In this document: piece by piece, positions 1-7,403 of the stretch
Numbering within the stretch: the first letter of the stretch is position 1
How the letters are laid out: each line of letters opens with the position of its first letter
Assembly (NCBI GenBank): GCA_026984595.1
Contig: JALSRW010000179.1
Location: 1 to 15,968 of the forward strand
From: Alphaproteobacteria bacterium
Lineage (GTDB): Bacteria; Pseudomonadota; Alphaproteobacteria; Geminicoccales; Geminicoccaceae
DNA: 15,968 bases
Direction of reading: 5' to 3'
Position numbers and translations under genes: made by a program
Notes under the pieces: generated by a model
What the model saw: only the letters and a program-made list of their open reading frames with translations
Databases searched by the model: none
What the model was told of the DNA's origin: nothing

Positions 1-227
1 GGATTGACGAGGCACAGCGGCGCGTTCTTGTCCTCGCTCACATCGACGACGCAGAGCCGCCTGCCCACACCCACCTGGGGAGCGGCGAGACCGATGCCCG
101 GAGCCTCGTACATGGTCTCGAACATGTCACGCACCAGGCGGCGGACCTCCTCATCGACCCGCGCCACCGGAGCGGCCCGTCGTTTCAGGACCGGATGCGG
201 AACCTCGAGTATGCGCAGGATCGCCAT
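1..227 (-). CDS. def: Peptide deformylase, N-terminal part (cut by window edge)
   Basis: Removes the N-formyl group from the initiator methionine of new proteins; a cytosolic metalloenzyme. The 75 complete codons in view begin MAILRILEVPHPVLKRRA, the usual deformylase opening with the PHPVL segment, and contain motif I, GIGLAAPQVG, at about residues 44-53. The two other signature motifs (the Cys-containing EGCLS type and the HEFDH zinc site) would lie beyond position 1, so catalytic residues cannot be checked. The start is the ATG at 227-225, the only one matching the family's N-terminus; the Shine-Dalgarno sequence before it is weak. It lies 31 bases downstream of the recR stop on the same strand and is probably read with dnaX-ybaB-recR. 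Identity is secure; only completeness is unknown. Confidence 0.93.
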   Translation of the reverse strand, partial: MAILRILEVPHPVLKRRAAPVARVDEEVRRLVRDMFETMYEAPGIGLAAPQVGVGRRLCVVDVSEDKNAPLCLVN

Positions 228-258
228 GATCGAACCCGTTTCTCGATACGATGCCCGG

Positions 259-855
259 TCAGCCGACCGGCCGGCGGGCACGCAGGGCGGCTTCCAGAGT
301 ACCCTCATCCAGATAGTTGAGTTCGCCGCCGATCGGAACCCCCTGCCCGAGCCGGGTCACCGCCACGCCCAGCGGCTGCAGCCGTTCGGCCAGATAGTGT
401 GCGGTGGTCTGTCCTTCCACCGTGGCACTCAGCCCGAGGATGACCTCGCGGATGGACCCCTCGCCGACCCGTGCAAGGAGCCTGCCCACCCCGAGCTCCT
501 CCGGTCCCACCTCGTCGAGCGCCGAAAGGGTGCCGCCCAGCACATGGTAGCGGCCGCGAAAGCTCGAGGCCCGTTCCATGGCCCACAGATCCTCGACCTC
601 CTCGACCACGCATACGAGTCCGGCATCGCGCCGTTCGTCGCTGCAGATGGAACAGGGATCGCGGCTGTCGAGATTGCCGCAAACGCCGCAGCGGGCGATG
701 CGGCTGGCACATTCCAGGAGCGCCTGGGCCAGGGGCGTCATCAGGATCTCGGGGCGCTTGAGCATGGCCAGCGCCGCCCGCTGCGCCGAGCGCGGCCCCA
801 GTCCCGGCAGCCGGGCGAGGAGGCGGATCAGCCGGTCGATTTCGGCGGCGGCCAT
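259..855 (-). CDS. recR: Recombination mediator protein RecR
   Basis: RecR works with RecO (and RecF) to load RecA onto SSB-coated single-stranded DNA in gap repair. The 198-residue protein has the family's normal length and order. An N-terminal helix-hairpin-helix segment (LARLPGLGPRSAQR, about 14-27) is followed by a four-cysteine zinc finger (C56, C59, C68, C71). A Toprim domain starts near VCVVEE (81-86) and includes LGLSATVEGQTTAHYL (140-155). The conserved C-terminal stretch RLGQGVPIGGELNYLDEGTL spans about 168-187. The start is the ATG at 855-853, seven bases after the ybaB stop. The dnaX-ybaB-recR order is a very common bacterial operon, which supports all three calls. Confidence 0.97.
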   Translation of the reverse strand: MAAAEIDRLIRLLARLPGLGPRSAQRAALAMLKRPEILMTPLAQALLECASRIARCGVCGNLDSRDPCSICSDERRDAGLVCVVEEVEDLWAMERASSFRGRYHVLGGTLSALDEVGPEELGVGRLLARVGEGSIREVILGLSATVEGQTTAHYLAERLQPLGVAVTRLGQGVPIGGELNYLDEGTLEAALRARRPVG

Positions 856-862
856 GCGCGCT

Positions 863-1186
863 TCAGAATGGCAGCTTCATTCCCGGTGGCAGGGGAAGGC
901 CGCCGGTGAGCTTGCCCATCTCCTCCTGCACCCGCGCCTCGACCTTGCTCTTGGCGTCGTTGGCGGCGGCGAGGATCAGATCCTCGAGGATCTCCACCTC
1001 CTCGGGATCGACCAGTGACTTGTCGATCTCGACCCGCCGGAGCTGGCCCTTGCCGTCCATCACCACGCGCACGAGGCCGCCGCCGGCGCTGCCCTCCACC
1101 TCGAGCTCGGCGAGGCGCGCCTGCATCTCGTTCATGCGCTCCTGCAGCTTCTGCGCTTCCTTGAACATGTTGGCGATGTTCTTCAT
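863..1186 (-). CDS. ybaB: YbaB/EbfC family nucleoid-associated DNA-binding protein
   Basis: A small DNA-binding protein of the YbaB/EbfC family, thought to act as a dimer at the nucleoid and often linked to RecR function. The 107-residue product has the family pattern: a long N-terminal helix rich in K, Q, E and M (KNIANMFKEAQKLQERMNEM), a central Gly-rich strand region (GSAGGGLVRVVMDGKGQLRRVEID, about 32-55), and a second helix (EVEILEDLILAAANDAKSKV) ending in the Met/Pro/Gly-rich LPLPPGMKLPF. Its ATG (1186-1184) overlaps the dnaX TGA as ATGA, indicating translational coupling. A purine-rich stretch (GGAAGACGGGTGAG) precedes it. recR begins eight bases after its stop. Confidence 0.95.
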   Translation of the reverse strand: MKNIANMFKEAQKLQERMNEMQARLAELEVEGSAGGGLVRVVMDGKGQLRRVEIDKSLVDPEEVEILEDLILAAANDAKSKVEARVQEEMGKLTGGLPLPPGMKLPF

Positions 1187-2859
1187 GACTCACCCGTCTT
1201 CCGCTGATCCGTCGATGCCGCGGAATCGTCGGTCCCCCTGACATCGACGATCCGGGCACCGGGAAAGGTTTCGAGAGCGGCGCGCACGAGCGGATCCCGG
1301 CGCACCGCCTCGATCCGCCGCTGGCGTTCCAGCGCCTGCTGTGCGGCGAGGCTGGGTGCGCCCTCCTCACGGCCGAGAGCGACCACCCAGCCGCGTCCGG
1401 TGAGGCGCTTGAGGGCGCGCGAGAGCTGGTTGGGCAGATCGCTGGAAAGACCCGGTTCGAGACGCAGCACGATGCGGCCGGTCTCGAAGCTGATGAGATG
1501 GGCGCTCTCGAACAGTGCCGCTCCCAGCAGCGGCTCGCCATGCTTCTTCAGCAGATCGACCAGCGCGGCGAAATCGGGGATCTCCAGCCGCGCCCGCGGG
1601 GGCTCGACCGGGGCGAGGGATGCCCGGCCGCTCGCCGGTGCGGGCGGGGGAAGTCCCTCCGCGGCCGGAGTCTCCGGGCGCTCGCCGCGAGTACGGTCGA
1701 GCATGCGGGCGAGTTCTCCCGGCGGCGGCAGGTCGCTGACGCAGGTCAGACGCACCAGCAGCATCTCGGCCGCCGCCCAGGCGTCGGGGGCCATGCGCAC
1801 ATCCTCGAGCCCCTTCAGCAGCATCTGCCACAGCCGCTGCAGTACCGGATGGGACACCCCCTCGGCCATCGCCCGCGCCCGGGCGACGCTGGCCGCATCG
1901 AAGGTCGTCTCCAGGGCATCGCCGGCATCGAGCCGGATGCGGGTGAGCCAGTGGGTGACCTCCAGCAGATCGCGGATCACCGCCGCCGGATCCGCACCCA
2001 GCCCATAGAGCTCGGCGAAACGGGTGACCGCTTCGCGGGTGCGTCCGGCGAGGATGTCCTCGAAGAGATCGAGCAGCCGGGTACGGTCGGCGAGGCCGAG
2101 CATGGCCTCGATCTCGGCCGCCCGCACCGTGCCTTCGGCGCTGGCTACCGCCTGATCCAGCAGCGACAGGGCGTCCCGCACCGATCCTTCGGCCGCCCGC
2201 GCGATCAGGGCCAGTGCCCGCGGCTCCGCGGTGATCCCCTCCCGCGTGCAGATGCCTTCGAGATGCGCCGCCAGCCGCTCGGTATCCACCCGTCGCAGAT
2301 CGAAGCGCTGGCAGCGCGACAGCACGGTCACCGGGACCTTGCGGATCTCGGTGGTGGCGAAGAGGAACTTGACGTGGGGAGGAGGCTCCTCGACCGTCTT
2401 CAGCAGCGAATTCCAGGCCTTGTCCGAGAGCATGTGCACTTCGTCGAAGATGTAGATCTTGAAGCGCGATGCACTCGGCGCGTATTTCACCCCCTCGATG
2501 ATCTCCCGCACATCCTCCTTGCCGGTATGGGAAGCGGCGTCGGTCTCGATGACATCGAGCGAGCGCTCTTCGAGGATCGCCCGGCAGCTCTCGCAGGCAC
2601 CGCAGGGTTCGGTGGTCGGACCGCCCCGGCCGTCGCTCCCCGTGCAGTTGAGGCCGCGGGCGAGGATCCGTGCGGTGGTCGTCTTGCCGATGCCGCGGAT
2701 GCCCGAGAGCAGAAAGGCATGGGCGATACGTCCCGATTCGAAGGCATGGCGCAGGGTCCGCACCATGGCGTCCTGACCGACCAGTTCCGACAGGCGCTGC
2801 GGCCGATATGCTCGGGCGAGAACCCGGTAGGCTTGTGAGGATACGGTTGCGGAAGCCAT
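1183..2859 (-). CDS. dnaX: DNA polymerase III subunit gamma/tau (clamp loader ATPase)
   Basis: AAA+ ATPase subunit of the replicative clamp loader. With the ATG at 2859-2857 the product has 558 residues and starts MASATVSSQAYRVLARAYRP, the usual beginning (YRVLARKYRP-like). Visible motifs: Walker A GIRGIGKTT (53-61); a zinc module with C72, C86, C89 and C92; TDAAS (107-111); Walker B IFDEVH (137-142); and the SRC motif (181-183) that carries the arginine finger. A Pro/Ala-rich linker around 377-425 leads to the tau-like C-terminal domain (about 428-545). The reading frame stays open to 3081, but that extension would run through the SRP RNA gene and lacks family similarity. I saw no A-rich slippery site of the kind that makes gamma in E. 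coli. It lies 21 bases downstream of ffs and overlaps ybaB by four bases. Confidence 0.96.
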   Translation of the reverse strand: MASATVSSQAYRVLARAYRPQRLSELVGQDAMVRTLRHAFESGRIAHAFLLSGIRGIGKTTTARILARGLNCTGSDGRGGPTTEPCGACESCRAILEERSLDVIETDAASHTGKEDVREIIEGVKYAPSASRFKIYIFDEVHMLSDKAWNSLLKTVEEPPPHVKFLFATTEIRKVPVTVLSRCQRFDLRRVDTERLAAHLEGICTREGITAEPRALALIARAAEGSVRDALSLLDQAVASAEGTVRAAEIEAMLGLADRTRLLDLFEDILAGRTREAVTRFAELYGLGADPAAVIRDLLEVTHWLTRIRLDAGDALETTFDAASVARARAMAEGVSHPVLQRLWQMLLKGLEDVRMAPDAWAAAEMLLVRLTCVSDLPPPGELARMLDRTRGERPETPAAEGLPPPAPASGRASLAPVEPPRARLEIPDFAALVDLLKKHGEPLLGAALFESAHLISFETGRIVLRLEPGLSSDLPNQLSRALKRLTGRGWVVALGREEGAPSLAAQQALERQRRIEAVRRDPLVRAALETFPGARIVDVRGTDDSAASTDQRKTGES

Positions 2860-2880
2860 CCGATCGGGCGCATGAATGGA

Positions 2881-2983
2881 GGGGGGAAGACTGGAATGCG
2901 ACCCGGCACCGACCTCGTTACGGCTGCTTCCTTCCGGACCTGACCGGGTTGGCGAGCGCGCCGTCCGCATCCAGCCTTCCGGG
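2881..2983 (-). ncRNA. ffs: Signal recognition particle RNA, small bacterial (4.5S) type
   Basis: RNA part of the signal recognition particle, which binds Ffh and directs membrane proteins to the translocon. On the minus strand it contains the near-universal apical sequence GGTCAGGTCCGGAAGGAAGC (start of the conserved block, continuing AGCC) with the GGAA tetraloop at 2935-2932. The two ends pair: GGAAGGCTGGATGCG near 2980-2966 with CGCATTCCAGTCTTCC near 2900-2885, with one bulged U and one G-U pair, giving the single long hairpin of a roughly 100-nt RNA. The 5' end is placed near 2981 from the promoter and the stem. The 3' end, in a run of C, is approximate. No U-tract terminator follows, so readthrough into dnaX is likely. 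Confidence 0.93.
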
Positions 2984-2987
2984 CTGC

Positions 2988-3016
2988 AATATCGGGCCGA
3001 ACGAGCGCCAGTGCAA
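2988..3016 (-). promoter_or_regulatory. Probable sigma-70 type promoter of ffs (and perhaps dnaX-ybaB-recR-def)
   Basis: On the minus strand a -35-like TTGCAC (3016-3011, in the context CTTGCAC) and a -10-like GATATT (2993-2988) are separated by exactly 17 bases. A start about 7 bases further falls at 2981-2980, where the SRP RNA stem begins. That agreement supports the call. The -10 box matches TATAAT at four of six positions; the -35 box is only a partial match. No terminator is seen between ffs and dnaX, so it may drive the whole block. Confidence 0.6.
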
Positions 3017-3040
3017 GGGGCCAGTGCGAGGGGAAGGGGG

Positions 3041-3955
3041 ATGTCGCAGGGGCGACAGGGCCGGCCGGACCGGCCTCGCAATCCGCCGCCGCACGTCTAT
3101 TCCACGCGCGATCTCGACCGCTGCGCCGAGCTGCGCGGCGATGCGCAGTGGCTGGCCGCGCGCCGCCGCGATGCGACCAGCCTGGTGCTGCCGATGGCCG
3201 GGCTGCGGGTGCCGGTACAGGAGCAGGAAGAGGGACCGCGCGCCCGTCTCCTGCCGCTGGGCGAGCTCGGCGGGTCGCTTCCCGAGGAGGCCATCTTCCT
3301 GGGCCTGCTGCAGGATCGCGCGGTCTTCGTCTGGCCCGAGGAGGGCGGCGCCTTCACGGCCATCGACATGGTCGAGCTGCGCAGTGTCGGCAGCCTGCTG
3401 CCACGTCGCGATGCCGGCCTGCTGGCCTATGCGCGGGCGCTCGTGCACTGGCATGCGCGGCATCGCTTCTGCGGCGCCTGCGGCCGGGCGACACGCTCCA
3501 TCCATGGCGGCCATGTCCGTCTGTGCGCCAGCTGCGGGCTCGAAGTCTTTCCCCGCACCGATCCGGCGGTGATCGTTCTGGTGACCTTCGGGGATCGCTG
3601 CCTGCTCGGACGGTCGCCCCGCTTTCCGGCGGGCATGTATTCCACTCTCGCCGGTTTCGTCGAGCCGGCCGAGGGGCTCGAGGACGCCGTGCGACGGGAG
3701 GTCGCCGAGGAAGTCGGACTCGCGCTCGGTGCCGTGCGCTACCGTTCCTCCCAGCCCTGGCCCTTTCCCCAGTCGCTGATGCTGGGCTTTCGGGCGGAGG
3801 CGGTGGACCGGACGCTGCGCATCGACCACGCCGAGCTCGAGGATGCGGCCTGGTTCGGCCGTGCCGAGCTGCTGGCCGAGAGCCCGCCGGTGCGTCTACC
3901 GGGTGCCGACAGCATCGCCCGCTTCCTGATCGAGGAATGGCTGCTCGAGGGCTGA
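3041..3955 (+). CDS. nudC: NAD(H) diphosphatase / NAD-cap decapping Nudix enzyme
   Basis: Hydrolyses NAD(H) to NMN(H) and AMP; members of this family also remove NAD caps from RNA 5' ends. Starting at the ATG at 3041 the product has 304 residues. It shows a variable N-terminal domain, a zinc ribbon (C144, C147, C162, C165), and the full Nudix box from G205 to L227 (G-x5-E-x7-REVAEEVGL; catalytic E220, E223, E224). The NudC-specific motif SQPWPFPQS is at 237-245. The frame is open back to 2876, but that longer form would cross the SRP RNA gene and its promoter, and a purine-rich ribosome-binding stretch (GAGGGGAAGGGGG) sits just before 3041. It is divergent from ffs/dnaX and convergent with mmcB, so it is probably a single-gene transcript. 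Confidence 0.94.
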   Translation: MSQGRQGRPDRPRNPPPHVYSTRDLDRCAELRGDAQWLAARRRDATSLVLPMAGLRVPVQEQEEGPRARLLPLGELGGSLPEEAIFLGLLQDRAVFVWPEEGGAFTAIDMVELRSVGSLLPRRDAGLLAYARALVHWHARHRFCGACGRATRSIHGGHVRLCASCGLEVFPRTDPAVIVLVTFGDRCLLGRSPRFPAGMYSTLAGFVEPAEGLEDAVRREVAEEVGLALGAVRYRSSQPWPFPQSLMLGFRAEAVDRTLRIDHAELEDAAWFGRAELLAESPPVRLPGADSIARFLIEEWLLEG

Positions 3956-3963
3956 GCTCAGCC
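3950..3963. repeat. Perfect 14-base palindrome covering both convergent stop codons
   Basis: GGCTGAGCTCAGCC is identical on both strands. It contains the nudC stop (TGA, 3953-3955) and, on the other strand, the mmcB stop (TGA read from 3960-3958). As RNA it could form a 5-bp stem with a 4-base loop in either transcript. There is no T-run on either side, so a standard intrinsic terminator is not supported; it may be a weak two-way 3'-end structure or chance. Confidence 0.5.
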
Positions 3964-4389
3964 GGGTGGCGGATCCGTCAGCCTGGCCAGCCGCGAGGCG
4001 GCGAGGCGGGCGAAGCGCAGGGTCAGGCTCCGCCTGCGGGCGGCGGCGAGGGGTCGCGACGGGGCCTCGCGCAGGATGGTCCCCTCGAAGCGGTCGGCGA
4101 GGAGGAGCCCCTCCTCCGGGGGCAGCAGATGATGCGGAAAGCCGCTCGCGACGGCGAAATAGAAGCGATCGGCCCAGGGCAGATATTCGCGCCATTTGCG
4201 ATCGGCGCGATAGTCGGCGAGCGAGCTCTTGATCTCGACGATGACACATGTGCCGTCGTGGCCGAGGGCGAACAGATCCGCCCGCCTGCCGTTGGCCAGC
4301 GGAAACTCGGCGAGCACCGCGAAATCGAGCGTCGCCAGAAGGCGGGCGGTGCCGCGACCGATGGCGGCGGCATCGAGATCCACGGTCAT
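3958..4389 (-). CDS. mmcB: MmcB family DNA repair protein (DUF1052, PD-(D/E)XK nuclease-like)
   Basis: Small protein of the MmcB family, first tied to DNA-damage tolerance in Caulobacter; its biochemical activity is not well established. From the ATG at 4389-4387 it has 143 residues. The core RRADLFAL (36-42) followed by VIVEIKSSLADYRADRKW (49-66) fits a PD-(D/E)XK fold with D38, E52 and K54 as the metal-site residues. The conserved C-terminal block EAPSRPLAAARRRSLTLRFA (108-127) is also family-like. The frame is open to 4533, but MTVDLD is preceded by GGAGAG at suitable spacing and fits the family N-terminus. I find no GTTC-N7-GTTC (alphaproteobacterial LexA box) upstream, so SOS control is not evident. 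It ends two bases from the nudC stop. Confidence 0.87.
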   Translation of the reverse strand: MTVDLDAAAIGRGTARLLATLDFAVLAEFPLANGRRADLFALGHDGTCVIVEIKSSLADYRADRKWREYLPWADRFYFAVASGFPHHLLPPEEGLLLADRFEGTILREAPSRPLAAARRRSLTLRFARLAASRLARLTDPPPG

Positions 4390-4607
4390 CCCGCTCTCCG
4401 ACCTTCTTACACGCTTTCTTAACCTGCCGCCCTTTAGCATGGCTGGCGCAGGTGGAGGAAGGTCGATCCGGCGACGGCCCGACCTTGCACTTCCTCGGGA
4501 CAGCGTGGCGGACATCGGTGACGGCGGCGACATCTCTCCCCCTCGGTCGGCGAAGACAGAGGCTCCTCGAGCAGGGTGCGGCCTTTGCCGAGCAGCAGAA
4601 ACTCGGT

Positions 4608-5741
4608 ATGGCCGATGTCGAGGAGCTCAGGCGCACCCGTTCGCCACAGGCCCGCGCCAACATCGCCGCCAAGTTCGGCAGCCAGTACGGAGAGCTGGCG
4701 ACCACCGACAATGCGGGCCTGGCCAAGGCGGTGCTGCTGCTGCTGGTCCGGGATGTCGAAAAGGAGGTGCGTCAGCGGCTCGCCGAGGCGGTGGCCGACT
4801 GCGAGGAGCTGCCGGCCGATGTCGCCTCGCGGCTGGCCCGTGATGATATCGAGATCGCCCGGCCGATCCTCGAGCGCAGTCCGGTGCTCAGCGACGAGGA
4901 GCTGGTCGAGATCGTCCGCACCAACAGCATCCAGTATGCGCTCGCGGTCGCCGGCCGCGAGCGCATCTCCGAAATGGTCTCGGAGGCCCTGGTCGACAGC
5001 GGCGACGAGCAGGTGGTGGTGCGGCTCACCGGCAATGCCGGAGCCGAGCTGTCGCGTCGCACCCTCGAGCGCATCGCCGAGGAATACCGTGAGAGCCGGC
5101 CGGTGCAGGACCGCCTGGTCAAACGCCCGGCGCTGCCCTACGAGCTGGTCGAGCAGCTCGTCGGCGTCATCGGCGACCGGCTGGAGTGGGAGCTGCTGCG
5201 GGATCGTCGCATCTCGCCCCAGCAGGCACGGAGCATCATGGATGCGATCCGCGAGCGGGTCAGTGTCAGCCTGGTGGCGCGCGAGCACGGCGATCGCGGC
5301 CTGGAGCGGCATTTGCGGGAACGCTGGGTATCGGGCGATCTCGACGGCGAGGATCTGCTGACCTTCCTGCGCGACGGCGACATCGCCGCCTTCGAGACCG
5401 CCTTCACGGTGATGACGCGGCTCGGCATCCGCGTGGTGCGACGGCTGCTCTACAGCAGTGATCGGCGCTGCCTCGCCGCGCTGTGCGTCAAGGCCGGCAT
5501 CGCCACGCCGCATTACGTCGGCATCCGCATGGCCCTCGAACTCGCCGAGCAGTGCCTCGACGACAGCGGCACGGAAAAGGCCTATTCCGCCGAGACCCTG
5601 ATGTTCGTGCAGGCCCAGTACGAGCGCATGCGCCTCGACCCCGACAAGGTCGAGGAGCTGATCGCCCAGGCCGAGGCCCAGGTGGGAGAGCGCAAGGAGC
5701 GGCCGCCGGCCGGGTCGCGGCAGGCCGGGCCGCCCGGCTAG
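4608..5741 (+). CDS. DUF2336 domain-containing protein, function unknown
   Basis: Belongs to the DUF2336 proteins, common in Alphaproteobacteria and without an established function. From the ATG at 4608 it has 377 residues, nearly all predicted helix. Features include the opening RRTRSPQARANIAAKFG (8-24), the block LLLLVRDVEKEVRQRLAEAV (43-62), and PILERSPVLSDEELVEIV (86-103), which resemble paired-helix (HEAT-like) repeats. There is no signal peptide, membrane segment or catalytic motif; the tail is Pro/Gly-rich. The start is uncertain: the frame is open back to 4248, no clear Shine-Dalgarno precedes 4608, and a GTG at 4518 would add 30 residues. The 218 bases between mmcB and this ATG hold no other gene I can support; the sequence near 4402-4440 is the least GC-rich part and could hold promoters for both. 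Confidence 0.8.
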   Translation: MADVEELRRTRSPQARANIAAKFGSQYGELATTDNAGLAKAVLLLLVRDVEKEVRQRLAEAVADCEELPADVASRLARDDIEIARPILERSPVLSDEELVEIVRTNSIQYALAVAGRERISEMVSEALVDSGDEQVVVRLTGNAGAELSRRTLERIAEEYRESRPVQDRLVKRPALPYELVEQLVGVIGDRLEWELLRDRRISPQQARSIMDAIRERVSVSLVAREHGDRGLERHLRERWVSGDLDGEDLLTFLRDGDIAAFETAFTVMTRLGIRVVRRLLYSSDRRCLAALCVKAGIATPHYVGIRMALELAEQCLDDSGTEKAYSAETLMFVQAQYERMRLDPDKVEELIAQAEAQVGERKERPPAGSRQAGPPG

Positions 5742-5778
5742 GAAATCGCCGGCGGGCTGCCGCGGAGAGGTTGCGCCC

Positions 5779-5812
5779 GTTGCCGGCGGCGGCCCGCCGC
5801 GACTCCGGCAAC
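5779..5812 (+). other. Bulged hairpin between the DUF2336 gene and dnaB
   Basis: GTTGCCGG (5779-5786) and CCGGCAAC (5805-5812) are perfect inverted repeats. Inside them CGGC (5787-5790) can pair with GCCG (5796-5799), giving a long GC-rich hairpin with a 5-base bulge. A second small hairpin, GGGCT-CGTC-AGCCC, lies at 5856-5869. Neither is followed by a T-run. They may end the DUF2336 transcript or structure the dnaB leader; the 153-base gap holds no gene. Confidence 0.4.
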
Positions 5813-5894
5813 CGCGAACTGGGGCCTTGCTCCCGCATCGGTTTTGCGCTGCAAAGGGCTCGTCAGCCCGTCGCTTCATGCTACGTTGGGGTCC

Positions 5895-7403
5895 ATGTCG
5901 ACATCCCTTCCGGAACCCATGGCCGCGCCGCAGCAGGCCGAGCCGCTGCGCACCCTGCCGCACAATCTGCGTGCCGAACTGGCGGTGCTCGGCGCCATCC
6001 TGGTCAACAACGACACCTATCACCAGATCGGCGATTTCCTGCGCGCCGAGGATTTCTTCGAGCCGGTGCATCGCCGCATCTTCGAGGCCTGCGCCGAGCG
6101 CATCGGTCGCGGCCAGCTCGCCGATCACAACACCCTCTTCCATCTGTTCGACACCGACGAGACCCTGCGCGAACTCGACGGCGGCGAGTATCTGGCGCGC
6201 ATCGCCCGTGCCGCCGAGACCATCGTCAACGCCGCCGAGTATGCGCGGGTGGTCCATGATCTCGCGATCAAGCGGCGGCTCATCGAGATCGGCGAGGAGG
6301 TGGTCAACGAGACCTTCGACCCGGCCAACCGGGCGAGCGGTCTCGAGCAGATCGAGAAGACCGAGCAGAAGCTCTTCGAGCTCGCCCAGCGGGGCGAGGT
6401 GCGGGGCGAATTCCGCGCCTTTCCCGAGGTGCTGGAAAGTGCCGTCCGGCTGATCCATTCGGCCTACAACAAGACCGGCCATGTGATCGGTGTGCCGACC
6501 GGCCTCAAGGGGCTGGACGAGAAGCTCGGCGGCCTGCAGCGCTCCGATCTCGTCATCCTGGCCGGCCGCCCGAGCATGGGCAAGACGGCGCTGGCCGTGA
6601 CCATCGCCGCCAATGCCGCCGCCAGCAGGGCCGACGGCCCGGATGCCGAGGGGCTGAAGCACGAGAACTTCGTGGTCGCCCTGTTCTCGCTGGAAATGTC
6701 GGCGGAACAGCTCGCCACCCGGCTGCTTTCGGCCGAGGCCCTGATCGGCTCCGACGATCTGCGGCGAGGCCAGCTCCAGGAAGAGGATTTCCACCGCATC
6801 GTCCGTGCCACCCAGGATCTCGCTGCCCGCCCCCTGTTCATCGACGACACGCCGGCTCTGTCCATCGCGGCCATCCGCAGCCGTGCCCGTCGTCTCAAAC
6901 GCACCCACGGGTTGTCGCTGGTGGTGGTGGATTATCTGCAGCTCGTGCGCGGCGTCAGCGCCTATGCCCAGAGCAACCGGGTGCAGGAGATCGGCGAGAT
7001 CACCCAGGGTCTGAAAGCCATCGCCAAGGAGCTCGACGTGCCGGTGCTGGCCCTCTCGCAGCTCTCGCGGGCGGTCGAGCAGCGCGAGGACAAGCGGCCG
7101 CAGCTTTCCGATCTGCGCGAGAGCGGCACCATCGAACAGGACGCCGATGTGGTGATGTTCGTCTATCGCGACGAATATTACCAGTCCCGCGCCGAGCCCA
7201 AGCAGCGCCCCGAGGAAAGCGCCGAGAAGTTCAACGAGCGTTATGCGCGTTGGCGCGAGCGGCTGGAGGAAAGCCACAACAAGGCCGAGGTGATCATCGC
7301 CAAGCAGCGCAACGGCCCGATCGGCATCGTCCATCTCCAGTTCGACGCCAACTACGGCCGCTTCCGCAATCTCGAATCGGCGGATTATCCGGAAGGGTAC
7401 TGA
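5895..7403 (+). CDS. dnaB: Replicative DNA helicase DnaB
   Basis: Hexameric helicase that unwinds DNA at the replication fork. From the ATG at 5895 it has 502 residues. The N-terminal helical domain starts at LRTLPHNLRAELAVLGAIL (18-36). After a linker comes the RecA-like motor: Walker A GRPSMGKT (224-231), SLEMSAEQLATRL (265-277), Walker B VVVDYLQL (343-350), LSQLSR (387-392) and DLRESGTIEQDADVV (406-420). The arginine-finger region KQRNGPIGI lies at 470-478. There is no intein, although DnaB is a frequent intein host. The frame is open to a TTG at 5844, and an ATG at 5919 is also possible; 5895 has GGGG a few bases before it and gives a usual N-terminus. The stop overlaps the alr ATG by one base (TGATG). 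Confidence 0.97.
   Translation: MSTSLPEPMAAPQQAEPLRTLPHNLRAELAVLGAILVNNDTYHQIGDFLRAEDFFEPVHRRIFEACAERIGRGQLADHNTLFHLFDTDETLRELDGGEYLARIARAAETIVNAAEYARVVHDLAIKRRLIEIGEEVVNETFDPANRASGLEQIEKTEQKLFELAQRGEVRGEFRAFPEVLESAVRLIHSAYNKTGHVIGVPTGLKGLDEKLGGLQRSDLVILAGRPSMGKTALAVTIAANAAASRADGPDAEGLKHENFVVALFSLEMSAEQLATRLLSAEALIGSDDLRRGQLQEEDFHRIVRATQDLAARPLFIDDTPALSIAAIRSRARRLKRTHGLSLVVVDYLQLVRGVSAYAQSNRVQEIGEITQGLKAIAKELDVPVLALSQLSRAVEQREDKRPQLSDLRESGTIEQDADVVMFVYRDEYYQSRAEPKQRPEESAEKFNERYARWRERLEESHNKAEVIIAKQRNGPIGIVHLQFDANYGRFRNLESADYPEGY

Noticed and set aside
1183..2859. Programmed frameshift in dnaX producing a short gamma form
   Set aside because: No A-rich slippery heptamer was found in the linker region.
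2876..3040. A longer nudC with an extra 55 N-terminal residues
   Set aside because: The extension is coded by the antisense of the SRP RNA gene and its promoter and has no NudC-like features; a ribosome site sits before 3041.
2860..3081. A longer dnaX starting up to 74 codons upstream
   Set aside because: It would be translated from the SRP RNA sequence itself; the family N-terminus begins at the ATG at 2859.
4390..4607. LexA-type box controlling mmcB
   Set aside because: No GTTC-N7-GTTC or its complement is present in the gap.
5895..7403. Intein in dnaB
   Set aside because: The helicase motifs run without interruption and the protein has normal length.
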